Shown: positions 1 through 6,575 of the stretch, piece by piece | How positions within the stretch are numbered: the first letter of the stretch is position 1 | Layout: every line of letters starts with the position of its first letter | NCBI GenBank assembly: GCA_910585075.1 | Contig: CAJUED010000075.1 | Coordinates: 1-13,580, forward strand | Length of the DNA stretch: 13,580 nucleotides | DNA from: an uncultured Lachnospiraceae bacterium | Lineage (GTDB): Bacteria; Bacillota; Clostridia; Lachnospirales; Lachnospiraceae | Direction: 5' to 3' | Position numbers and translations under genes: made by a program | The notes under the pieces: model-generated | What the model saw: the letters and a program-made list of their open reading frames with translations, nothing else | Database searches by the model: none | What the model was told of the DNA's origin: nothing

Positions 1-607
1 TAGTGTCTATGCGGAATCCTGCAATCCCCTTCTCAAGCCACCAGTTGATCATATCGTACACCTCCCGGCGGACCTCCGGGTTTTCCCAGTTTAAATCGGG
101 CTGTTTTTTGTGGTAAACGTGGAGATAGTATTTGTCTTCATGTCCCGGCAGCTTGTCCCATACCGAACCGCCGAACTGAGAGCGCCAGTTATTAGGCAGT
201 TTTCCGTCCTTCACATCCACGATATAAAAATACTTTCCGTACTTCCCCTCAGGGTCCTCGCATGCTTTTTTGAACCATTCATGCTCGTCGGAACAGTGGT
301 TTACCACAAGGTCCATGACAATGTACATATCCCTTGCCCTAGTCTCCCGCAGCAGCTCGTCCATATCCTCCATGGTGCCAAAGCGGGGATCTATATCCTG
401 ATAGTCGGAAATATCATACCCCTGGTCGGCCAGCGGAGAACAGTATACGGGGGAGAGCCAGATAATATCTACGCCCAGCTCCTTCAGATAATCCAGCTTC
501 CGGATAACCCCCCGCAAATCCCCAATTCCGTCCCCATTTGTATCGTAAAAGCTTTTAGGGTAAATCTCATAGGCCACCTTTTCGTGCCACCACTTTTTTG
601 CTATCAT
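1..607 (-). CDS. Oligo-1,6-glucosidase-like GH13 enzyme (5' part, runs off the window)
   Basis: The first 202 codons of a GH13 alpha-glucosidase are present; the rest lies beyond base 1. It reads MIAKKWWHEKVAYEIYPKSF, followed by a DTNGDGIGDLRG segment, LDYLKELGVDIIWLSPVY, and conserved region I as MDLVVNHCSDEHEWF. The last visible residues are GFRIDT, which is region II with the catalytic nucleophile Asp near residue 201, close to its place in characterised oligo-1,6-glucosidases. No signal peptide is seen, so it should hydrolyse short alpha-glucosides (isomaltose- or trehalose-like) in the cytoplasm. The start is set by an AAGGAGGAAA ribosome binding site at 611-620, three bases upstream of ATG. 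It is separated from the SDR gene by 334 bp carrying paired palindromes. Family is certain; the exact substrate (isomaltose, sucrose, trehalose-6-P, dextran) is not. Confidence 0.93.
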   Translation of the reverse strand, partial: MIAKKWWHEKVAYEIYPKSFYDTNGDGIGDLRGVIRKLDYLKELGVDIIWLSPVYCSPLADQGYDISDYQDIDPRFGTMEDMDELLRETRARDMYIVMDLVVNHCSDEHEWFKKACEDPEGKYGKYFYIVDVKDGKLPNNWRSQFGGSVWDKLPGHEDKYYLHVYHKKQPDLNWENPEVRREVYDMINWWLEKGIAGFRIDT

Positions 608-768
608 AGTTTTCCTCCTTATCCACATCCCTGTATGCGGTTTTGCGTATTCCTTTTCAGTTCCCGGTTCCGTTCTTTTTTATTTATGTTTTTTATGCCA
701 CCGGCTACATGCACCATGATAACATATAAAGCTGTGGCTTTTCTATGAATATTTAACATTTTGCATCA

Positions 769-816
769 AAAAACCGGTTTTCCCTTGCATATTGGTTCAA
801 AGAAAAACCGGTTTTT
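769..816. promoter_or_regulatory. Two AAAACCGGTTTT palindromes forming a larger inverted repeat
   Basis: Two perfect 12-bp palindromes AAAACCGGTTTT are centred at about 775.5 and 809.5, 34 bp apart. A central CG flanked by A/T-rich symmetric arms is the usual form of LacI/GalR-family operators, and they lie 160-210 bp upstream of the oligoglucosidase start. The two copies also pair with each other as 19-base arms (769-787 with 798-816, 17 of 19 matching) around a 10-base loop. On the minus strand the hairpin is followed by T6, so it could instead or also be the terminator of the SDR gene. No LacI-family gene is in the window. I cannot decide between operator pair and terminator. Confidence 0.55.
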
Positions 817-914
817 ATATAAATTTTAAAAAGAATCAATACCTGCTTGCTCAAAGCCAGGTTTCAAGCCAACTATTTACATTTTAGTGGCCAGCCATAA
901 ACCTGACGTCTGCT

Positions 915-937
915 GCGCTTTTATAGAGCGAAAGCGC
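915..937 (-). other. Stem-loop just after the SDR stop codon
   Basis: A GCGCTTT/AAAGCGC 7-bp stem with a 9-base loop begins four bases beyond the SDR stop codon at 942-944. No T-tract follows on the minus strand, so it is a 3' end-stabilising or weak termination structure rather than a clear intrinsic terminator. Confidence 0.4.
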
Positions 938-941
938 GGTA

Positions 942-1673
942 TTACAAGTGCATGCCTCCGTCCACAATCAAATCCGTCCCCGTAATATAGCGCCCTTCTT
1001 CGCTGCATAAAAGCACCGCCGCTCCCGCGCAGTCTTTAGCATCTCCCGCATATCCCATGGGAATGCCTGTCATAACCTTCTTTGCATAAACAGTGTCATT
1101 AAGGGCCGCCTCATTGCGTGGTGTGGCAATCACGCCCGGGCTTAAATTGTTGATGGTAATTCCCTCCGGGGCCAGCTGGGCCGCCAGGTTATGCACCAGA
1201 CTCATCTGGGCGCATTTGCTTGCCGCATATACCGCCATGTCCTTATGGGGCTTATATTGCTGGACACTGCCAACAGTGATGATCCGTCCCCATCCCTGTC
1301 TGCGCATGTATGATGCGTAACGCTGAATCAGAAACAAAGAAGCTTTCAGATTGGTCCGAATCTGCAGGTCAAATTCCTCCGGCGTAATCTCATCCCAGGC
1401 CTTACGCACCTGAACGGATGCATTGAGTATCAGAATATCCACATCACCTGTCTTATCATACAGGCGGTCTGCGCATCCTTCCTTTGATAAATCCTCCAGA
1501 ACAATTTCCGCTTTGCCCGGCATTTCCTGCGCCGCCCTCCGGCATTTTTCCAGGCTGGAGGACCCGTGAATGATGACTTCCGCCCCCTGTCCTGACAATG
1601 CGGCGGCCACCGCTTTTCCGATTCCCTGTGTTGAGCCCGTAATCAGGGCGCGCTTTCCATTTAAATCAAACAT
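942..1673 (-). CDS. Short-chain dehydrogenase/reductase (SDR), gluconate 5-dehydrogenase-like
   Basis: A complete 243-residue classical SDR. Visible signatures are the nucleotide-binding TGSTQGIG (residues 12-19), NAS at 84-86 in place of NNAG, Asn108, catalytic Ser136, and the YAASK motif giving Tyr149 and Lys153. It ends TGTDLIVDGGMHL, as is common in the FabG/gluconate-dehydrogenase branch. It should be a cytoplasmic NAD(P)-dependent alcohol/ketone oxidoreductase. Beside glycosidases and a sugar-acid dehydratase, a sugar-acid or deoxy-sugar-acid substrate is a reasonable inference, but the family is too broad to name one. The start follows a GAGGG sequence about five bases upstream. It lies 323 bp after the GH10 gene, so it probably has its own promoter or depends on read-through. 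Confidence 0.9.
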   Translation of the reverse strand: MFDLNGKRALITGSTQGIGKAVAAALSGQGAEVIIHGSSSLEKCRRAAQEMPGKAEIVLEDLSKEGCADRLYDKTGDVDILILNASVQVRKAWDEITPEEFDLQIRTNLKASLFLIQRYASYMRRQGWGRIITVGSVQQYKPHKDMAVYAASKCAQMSLVHNLAAQLAPEGITINNLSPGVIATPRNEAALNDTVYAKKVMTGIPMGYAGDAKDCAGAAVLLCSEEGRYITGTDLIVDGGMHL

Positions 1674-1735
1674 TTTTCCCTCTCATCCCGCCGCCTTTTC
1701 GCGGCTTTTATCAAAATTCTCTCCATAATCTGTCC

Positions 1736-1764
1736 AAAATACCTTCTGTCTGACAGAATATTTT
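1736..1764. other. Stem-loop with T-tract, terminator-like
   Basis: The arms AAAATA(CC)TTCTG and CAGAATATTTT enclose a five-base loop. Inside this is the 15-bp perfect dyad TTCTGTC-T-GACAGAA (1744-1758). On the plus strand the 3' arm continues into a T-run; on the minus strand it ends TATTTT. No plus-strand gene runs into it. On the minus strand it would lie at the end of the 33-codon reading frame at 1778-1879 and upstream of the SDR start. Confidence 0.45.
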
Positions 1765-1777
1765 TCACACGCTTCGT

Positions 1778-1879
1778 TTATGCCTGCAGTTCTATTTCCA
1801 CGAGCAATGAGTCAATCACCGTAAAGCAACTTGACAGGTGTCGCGAGAATCTGATATCCCCCAGCCTACCGCAGAGCAT
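1778..1879 (-). CDS. 33-codon reading frame inside a possible dispersed element
   Basis: On the minus strand, ATG at 1879 opens a 33-codon frame beginning MLCGRLGDIRFSRHLSS and ending SLLVEIELQA before TAA at 1778-1780. No clear ribosome binding site precedes it: the upstream bases read GGCAATAA. A real peptide is therefore doubtful. From memory, similar short hypothetical proteins recur in Lachnospiraceae genomes, which would suggest the whole 1740-1940 stretch is a repeated intergenic element rather than a gene. I could not verify that. The surrounding DNA carries several dyads built on GTC/GAC and does not look like an ordinary AT-rich spacer. Confidence 0.2.
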   Translation of the reverse strand: MLCGRLGDIRFSRHLSSCFTVIDSLLVEIELQA

Positions 1880-1996
1880 TTATTGCCGCGAACAGTCGCC
1901 AAAATCATATGTTTCCATGACCTTGACGACTGTCGTCAGATTTCCCTCACTTTAAAGATATATTAACACTCCCCGTGCTGCAAATCCATATATCTG

Positions 1997-3343
1997 CTAA
2001 ATTTGAATTACAAATTCATTCTTCGCTCCTTTTTCCAGATGGAGCTGTGTACTGACTGTTTTCTCTCCGGCTGTTAAAGTCACCTCATACTCTCCGTAAA
2101 ATCCTTTCATGGACAGGTTTCCTCTCTCATCGCCATCCAGTGAAAGCTTCGTGTTCCAGGTTTCATGAATCAGCTTCTTAAGCTCATAAAATGCCGGCTT
2201 CGGTGTCATATCAAAATGAAGCAGCGCGCCATGGTAATAATTTTCCCCATAACTCATATCCCCCTGGGGTGCGAAAGCCGCATATCCGTCCGCCAGATTC
2301 CAGTAAATGATAGCCTCCATATTGGGATGGCTGAACCAGATACGGTAGAGATTTTTCACAATTTCCGCCTGCAGTTCCTCATCCTCCCGGGCCGTGGAAT
2401 AAGCCGGGATTGTCACCTCCGTAACCTGCAAAGGCTTTCCGAAGTCCGCATATCTGTCCATTACCCCATACAGATTATGAGGATTGTAGAACAGTTTTGT
2501 TCTCTTTTCTTCTTCCTCCGCCCGGTAAAACATATGGTACTGCATACCAATGACGTCAATGGAAGCGCCCTTTGCCAGTGCACGCTCAATCTGCATGTAG
2601 TAAGCGCTCCGATTATATTTAAAAGCCTCTCCCCACACAAAGGGAGTCGCCTCATTTATAATCAGTTTATTGGCAGGCAGATACTTGCGCGCATGCTCAA
2701 AGCTCCACTCCACTATATCAGACTCCCGGAAGAAACGGGTACTGTGCTTCCCCACCGGATGATCGGTCTCACCGCACAAAGTTTCGTTGATCACTTCCAT
2801 CCCGTCTATCTTATCCTTATAGCGGTCTGCAATCTGTGCAATCCTTCTGTCCAAATGCTTTTTCACTGTCGGCGCGTCATCCGGCACCCACAAAGGCGTC
2901 CACTGATCATAGTTCAGGCAATGAAGCTTCGGTTCTATACCCTTTTTCTCACAAAATTCCAGGCACAAGTCCGGTGCGGGACGACGGTATATCTTAGGAC
3001 TGTCCTTTTCAAACCGTGGCTTTCCCTGCTCCGGTTCCAAATCGCACCAGTAAAAGGGCAATGTGGCCAGGTTAAACAGTTCGCAGAACCTCTCCTGATA
3101 AGCGGTGTTTTTCTCCTCCGTCTCCAGCTCGTCCAACATGAAAAGATTGGCTCCAAAGCGGAAATCATGGGTTTTCTGGCGAATCTCGGCATGCACGCCC
3201 GTCACCGGATTTCCCTCCCCATCCACAAACTTAAGTTTCCCCAGGCCCTTTCTGTTCGCCTCAATCCCGCTGGCGATACGGTCCTCCATGTACGCCCTGT
3301 TCTCCTCAAAGGGCTCCAATACACGTTTCGCTCTGTCTGACAT
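1997..3343 (-). CDS. Intracellular GH10 glycosidase (endo-1,4-beta-xylanase-like)
   Basis: A complete 448-residue protein with a GH10 (beta/alpha)8 catalytic core. The acid/base Glu is E187 in MEVINE (the family WDVxNE position). The nucleophile is E309 in QVTEV, and the first substrate-site strand reads FYWCDLEPEQGK (residues 97-108). YWNLAD at 347-352 matches the conserved late Trp region. An N-terminal beta module (about 35-70, with VDGEGNPVTGVHAEI) precedes the core and a short beta-like tail follows residue 400. There is no signal peptide, so it acts in the cytoplasm on imported oligosaccharides, not on polymer outside the cell. AAGGAGGAAA lies at 3349-3358. It is divergent from the AraC-family regulator, a natural target of which it would be. 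GH10 membership is solid; true xylanase activity is an inference. Confidence 0.88.
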   Translation of the reverse strand: MSDRAKRVLEPFEENRAYMEDRIASGIEANRKGLGKLKFVDGEGNPVTGVHAEIRQKTHDFRFGANLFMLDELETEEKNTAYQERFCELFNLATLPFYWCDLEPEQGKPRFEKDSPKIYRRPAPDLCLEFCEKKGIEPKLHCLNYDQWTPLWVPDDAPTVKKHLDRRIAQIADRYKDKIDGMEVINETLCGETDHPVGKHSTRFFRESDIVEWSFEHARKYLPANKLIINEATPFVWGEAFKYNRSAYYMQIERALAKGASIDVIGMQYHMFYRAEEEEKRTKLFYNPHNLYGVMDRYADFGKPLQVTEVTIPAYSTAREDEELQAEIVKNLYRIWFSHPNMEAIIYWNLADGYAAFAPQGDMSYGENYYHGALLHFDMTPKPAFYELKKLIHETWNTKLSLDGDERGNLSMKGFYGEYEVTLTAGEKTVSTQLHLEKGAKNEFVIQI

Positions 3344-3425
3344 CTCTCTTTCCTCCTTTTTATTTTTATAGCTTTTCGCTAATGGCTTCGCTGGTTTGCC
3401 AGGTTTAACTCCAATTACCCCCGAC

Positions 3426-3454
3426 TTGCAATTTGCACCAAAAAATTTTATAAT
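3426..3454 (+). promoter_or_regulatory. Sigma-A promoter of the AraC-family regulator
   Basis: TTGCAA (3426-3431), a 17-bp spacer and a perfect TATAAT (3449-3454) face the regulator gene. Transcription would start near 3461, giving a leader of about 55 bases that contains the AAGGA ribosome binding site at 3499-3503. Confidence 0.75.
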
Positions 3455-3457
3455 GTC

Positions 3458-3485
3458 ACTATATTAATTATTCATTTTGTGTAAA
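3458..3485 (-). promoter_or_regulatory. Candidate promoter of the GH10 gene
   Basis: On the minus strand, TTTACA (3480-3485) is followed after 16 bp by TATAGT (3458-3463), facing the GH10 gene. It overlaps the region just downstream of the regulator's own -10, so the two divergent promoters are closely packed. No perfect copy of the 18-bp box shared by the dehydratase and GH13 promoters is present here; AAAATATTTTACACAAAAT is only a loose, one-base-longer resemblance. Confidence 0.45.
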
Positions 3486-3515
3486 ATATTTTTTATATAA
3501 GGAATTTTTTATACC

Positions 3516-4409
3516 ATGATCACTGAATCCTATCACATCCGCAACAAATACAATACCTCCGACTTGATTCGTTTCTCCGTTGTGACCATCCAGGTAAAGG
3601 AAAAGGTCTGGCTCACCGAGCATCATCACACGGAACTGGAACTGGGCCTGTATCTGTCAGGCTCAGGCTCCTACATGGCCGGCGGCAATGAACTCTCCTT
3701 TTCACCTGGGGATATTCTTCTTTTTGGCAGCAATCAGGAGCATATCATCAACCGCATCAGCCTGGATGAGGATATCCGACTGCTCAATCTACATTTTGAC
3801 CCCCGCGTCCTGTGGGGCAGCAACCTGCAGTCCTTTTCCAACAGTTCGCTGCGCAGCTTCATCAGCGACCTGACCCAGCATGCCGGGCACATCTCCCCCA
3901 GCCAGGAGTACTATGAAGCCATCCGCAGCCTGATAGGGGATATAGAGACCGAATTCAGGGAATGTCCGCCGGAATTTGAACTGGCCATCGAGGGCAGGAT
4001 TCTGGATATCCTGATTAAGCTGGTCAGAGGCTGCGGCCGTCAGACCGACACTCCGGCCGGGCCCAGTATAAACTATGAGCATCTGGCCTGTGTGGAGAAG
4101 GTTACCGAGTACATCTTAAGCAACCTTTCCGAACCGCTGACCTTAGACGGCCTGGCCCATCAGGCCAATACCAGCCGCTCTTACCTGTGTACTCTGTTCA
4201 AGGAAATCAACGGTATACCCATATGGGAATATATCACCATCAAGCGGATTGATCTGGCCATCCGGTATCTGCGGGAAACCCAGGAACCTGTCACCCGGGT
4301 GGGAGAGTTATGCGGTTTCAACACCTCCGCCAACTTTAACCGGGCCTTTCGCAAGATTACCCAGCAGTCACCCAGTGAGTTTCGCAAAAACGGCGGCAAT
4401 TACTACTGA
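3516..4409 (+). CDS. AraC-family transcriptional regulator with N-terminal cupin
   Basis: A complete 297-residue regulator and the only plus-strand gene. The N-terminal half is a cupin-like sugar-sensing domain, with HHH at 36-38 and SPGDILLF at 63-70. The C-terminal part has two helix-turn-helix units: first LTLDGLAHQANTSRSYLCTLFK (208-229), second PVTRVGELCGFNTSANFNRAF (258-278), ending in the family-typical QSPSEFRK. Such proteins usually activate sugar-catabolic genes by binding direct repeats next to or over the -35 element. It is divergent from GH10 and meets the FAD oxidoreductase gene tail to tail with only four bases between stop codons. The conserved repeat boxes in the dehydratase and GH13 promoters make it the leading candidate activator of this locus, though its ligand is unknown. 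Confidence 0.92.
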   Translation: MITESYHIRNKYNTSDLIRFSVVTIQVKEKVWLTEHHHTELELGLYLSGSGSYMAGGNELSFSPGDILLFGSNQEHIINRISLDEDIRLLNLHFDPRVLWGSNLQSFSNSSLRSFISDLTQHAGHISPSQEYYEAIRSLIGDIETEFRECPPEFELAIEGRILDILIKLVRGCGRQTDTPAGPSINYEHLACVEKVTEYILSNLSEPLTLDGLAHQANTSRSYLCTLFKEINGIPIWEYITIKRIDLAIRYLRETQEPVTRVGELCGFNTSANFNRAFRKITQQSPSEFRKNGGNYY

Positions 4410-4413
4410 AGTA

Positions 4414-5625
4414 TCACAGCTCGTCAAACTGCAGCCTGACCCCTGCCCGGCGCAGCGCATCCTGCAAAATGTGCGTCGGCGTCCTTCCTGTTTCAGGAAG
4501 AAGGGCAGCTGCCGTTCCCGCCGCCTGTCCCGTCACCGCGCAGGGCGGAATTACACGCATGATATCCCACATTTCATCATCGGTACTGATACACCGTCCT
4601 GCCGCAAAGAGATTTTCAAAGGCAGGGCCATAGAGCGCACTGTAGGGCACTTCAAAGCGAGGCCCTCTCTTGCGCCAGTCTCCCACCATTCCCACACTTC
4701 CCCGAACAGATTTCCCGTCGTTTTCCTCACTCATCAATGTCTCACCGCACAGACATCTTGTCATACGGTATTGGGGCATGTGTGTCATTGCAGCAGGCTC
4801 CAGAATTTGTCCTCTGCCTGCTTTTTTCAGGGCATCCTCCAGAGTCGCCTGATGGGACAAAGCCAGGTATTCGCTGATTTCTTTTGCACTGTCTTCCCAA
4901 AAACGTCTTCCTCCGGGTGTATCCGGGGCGTCTCTCTCCGTTCCCTGTGGCGCATCCGCAAATCCCAGCATCTGCAGTTTCAGTCCCTCGGGTGTGGAGC
5001 CGTAGTACCATCCCGCCACCGTGTTTCCCTTTCCATGCCTCCTTGTACGCTCTCCCGCCTTTCTGAAAAGCAGCGCATTTCCCGTGGCATCCACCGCTGC
5101 CCGCGTCCGGATTGCCACTCTGCCATCCTGATTTTCAACAATTACCCCCCGAATACGGCCCCCGTCCGCCGTCACATCGCAAATCCGCGTATCATACATA
5201 ATGTGAACTCCCGAACGGAGCAAAAGCTTTTCAAGCTCTATGGCAAAATAAATCGGATTGAACTGCACCTCAAAGCGTTGTCTCTCCCGTTCCTTCTCCC
5301 TTCCCTTCTCAAGCCAGGCCTGTGGGCTTTTGTCCTGTGCCCCATAGAGAATGGACAGGTGAAGAAGTTCTTCCGCAATCCCGTAAGACATCTGACAGCC
5401 TCTGCCGTCGCAAAGCGGCAGATAAATCACCACCAGTCCGGAGGTTGCAAGCCCTCCAAGCACACACTGCTTTTCCGCAAGGACCACCCGGGCTCCCTGC
5501 CGGGCTGCCGCAAGGGCTGCCGCCGCACCAGCCACGCCGCCGCCCCCCACAAATACGTCGCAGTCCTCCACAACCGGCACCTTACGGGCTTTCTCCTGTA
5601 TAAAAATACTCATATCAATAACCAT
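4414..5625 (-). CDS. FAD-dependent oxidoreductase (FAD_oxidored family)
   Basis: A complete 403-residue flavoprotein. The N-terminal Rossmann motif is VGGGGVAGAAAALAAARQG (residues 26-44), with acidic Glu51 expected to bind the FAD ribose. A second FAD contact near the C-terminus reads LFAAGRCISTDDEMWDIMR, followed by PPCAVTGQAAGTAAALL, the usual C-terminal FAD-binding helix. No signal peptide or membrane segment is present, so it is cytoplasmic. Members of this family are mostly uncharacterised. Sitting last in a transporter and sugar-acid gene run, it may oxidise a sugar or sugar acid, but this is inference. The first ATG is preferred because AGGAAAGG lies directly before it; ATG at codon 5 (5611-5613) has a weaker site. 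A hairpin abuts that ribosome binding site. Confidence 0.85.
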   Translation of the reverse strand: MVIDMSIFIQEKARKVPVVEDCDVFVGGGGVAGAAAALAAARQGARVVLAEKQCVLGGLATSGLVVIYLPLCDGRGCQMSYGIAEELLHLSILYGAQDKSPQAWLEKGREKERERQRFEVQFNPIYFAIELEKLLLRSGVHIMYDTRICDVTADGGRIRGVIVENQDGRVAIRTRAAVDATGNALLFRKAGERTRRHGKGNTVAGWYYGSTPEGLKLQMLGFADAPQGTERDAPDTPGGRRFWEDSAKEISEYLALSHQATLEDALKKAGRGQILEPAAMTHMPQYRMTRCLCGETLMSEENDGKSVRGSVGMVGDWRKRGPRFEVPYSALYGPAFENLFAAGRCISTDDEMWDIMRVIPPCAVTGQAAGTAAALLPETGRTPTHILQDALRRAGVRLQFDEL

Positions 5626-5633
5626 ACCTTTCC

Positions 5634-5662
5634 TGTACCCGCGGCTCTGACCCGCAGGTACA
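5634..5662 (-). promoter_or_regulatory. Hairpin abutting the ribosome binding site of the FAD oxidoreductase
   Basis: TGTACC/GGTACA, one C-A mismatch and GCGG/CCGC form a two-part 10-bp stem with a 7-base loop. On the transcript it ends immediately 5' of the AGGAAAGG ribosome binding site, inside the 105-bp gap after the second permease gene. It may protect a processed 5' end or tune translation of the last gene. No T-tract follows, so it is not a standard terminator. Confidence 0.45.
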
Positions 5663-5730
5663 AATCCGCGCGTCCGTTAAGCGACAGCCTTTCGCCTGTT
5701 TGGGAAATCCCCAAGAGCGGCAAAAGGAAT

Positions 5731-6573
5731 TTACTGCTTAATCCCCGATACCGCCACGCTCTGCACGATATACTTCTGCATACACAGAAACGCTATGATA
5801 AGGGGAACCGCGCTCAGCACCGCAACCGCCATACGAGGCCCGTAATAAATGGAATTTTCCTGGGCGTTAAAGAGCGATACCCCAACGGACAACAGCTGTT
5901 TTTTGGAGGAACGGATTACCACCATTGGCCACAGATAAGAATTCCACTGTGCCACAATCTGCAGGATACTTAAGGCCGCCATAACCGGTTTACATAAGGG
6001 CAGGATAATCCGAAAGAAAATTTTCCACTCCCCGGCCCCGTCCAGACATGCCGATTCCCGCAGAGAATCAGGCAGTGCTGAGATATTCTGGCTGGCAAAG
6101 AAAATTCCGTACACATAAGCTACATTTCCCAGAATCAAAGGCCAGTAGGTATTGATCATCCCCCAGCTGCTGTATTGCAGATACAGGGGAATCATACGGG
6201 ATTCAAAAGGAATCATCATCACGGCCAGCATAAAGAAATACCAGAATTTCTTCCCGAAAAAACGTCCCTTTGCGAAAGCATATCCGCACAGCAGGGCAAA
6301 AAATACCGAGATAGCCGTATTCACCAGCGCAACAAACAGGGTATTCGTGTAATACCGGACCAGGTCAATCATTTCCGTGGCATATTTATAGTTTTTCATG
6401 GATGCTTCCTTAGGCAGCCAGGAGAAGGCCGGCAGTTCCGTAATTGCATTGGCGTCAAAAGAAAGGGTTATCGCCCACCAGAGGGGAATGAGAATCACTG
6501 CGAGAATTGCCGCCAGTATCACCGCCGTAAGCAGGCGGCGCCGTTTTGCTTTGGTCAATTTCTTTTTCTCCAT
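5731..6573 (-). CDS. Sugar ABC transporter permease, MalG-type (CUT1)
   Basis: A complete 280-residue inner-membrane permease. A basic N-terminus (KKKLTKAKRRR) precedes six likely membrane segments, the first at about 15-38. The cytoplasmic EAA loop that docks the ATPase reads LRESACLDGAGEWKIFFRI (171-189) followed by LP at 191-192. It ends VAVSGIKQ, close to the usual MalG-type GxxKG ending. It pairs with the MalF-type permease directly upstream. Only two bases separate that gene's stop codon from this ATG, and the AAAGGAGGGG ribosome binding site is encoded in the final codons of its neighbour, implying translational coupling. No ATPase gene is in the window, as is common for CUT1 systems that share one MsmX/MsmK-type ATPase. 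Confidence 0.94.
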   Translation of the reverse strand: MEKKKLTKAKRRRLLTAVILAAILAVILIPLWWAITLSFDANAITELPAFSWLPKEASMKNYKYATEMIDLVRYYTNTLFVALVNTAISVFFALLCGYAFAKGRFFGKKFWYFFMLAVMMIPFESRMIPLYLQYSSWGMINTYWPLILGNVAYVYGIFFASQNISALPDSLRESACLDGAGEWKIFFRIILPLCKPVMAALSILQIVAQWNSYLWPMVVIRSSKKQLLSVGVSLFNAQENSIYYGPRMAVAVLSAVPLIIAFLCMQKYIVQSVAVSGIKQ

Positions 6574-6575
6574 AA

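Larger units (their letters stand above)
1674..1996. other. 323-bp spacer between GH10 and SDR, with several short dyads
   Basis: No convincing sigma-A promoter was found here for the SDR gene. The stretch holds a perfect 15-bp dyad TGACGAC-T-GTCGTCA at 1924-1938, a GCGA-acag-TCGC dyad at 1888-1899, the sequence TTGACAGGTGTCG at 1831-1843, and the TTCTGTC-T-GACAGAA dyad at 1744-1758. The sites at 1831 and 1923 share the pattern TTGAC-N3-TGTCG. The short frame at 1778-1879 lies between them. Confidence 0.5.

Noticed and set aside
110..748. A 212-codon plus-strand open frame
   Set aside because: It is opposite the GH13 oligoglucosidase for most of its length and has no ribosome binding site or family motif.
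1815..1845. TTGACT on the minus strand as the SDR promoter -35
   Set aside because: The best downstream hexamers (TAGAAC at 15 bp, GAACTG at 17 bp) are poor -10 matches.
2165..3340. A 391-codon plus-strand open frame
   Set aside because: It lies wholly opposite the GH10 gene, whose catalytic motifs and ribosome binding site are clear. The antisense product shows no family features.
3420..3515. The shared AraC-type box in the GH10/regulator intergenic region
   Set aside because: The closest sequence, AAAATATTTTACACAAAAT, needs an extra base to align and has no partner half-site 21 bp upstream. It is not distinguishable from general AT-richness.
4249..5973. A 574-codon plus-strand open frame
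   Set aside because: It is antisense to the FAD oxidoreductase and second permease and overlaps the AraC gene. Its product is rich in His, Arg, Pro and Cys with no recognisable domain, typical of the shadow of a real gene.
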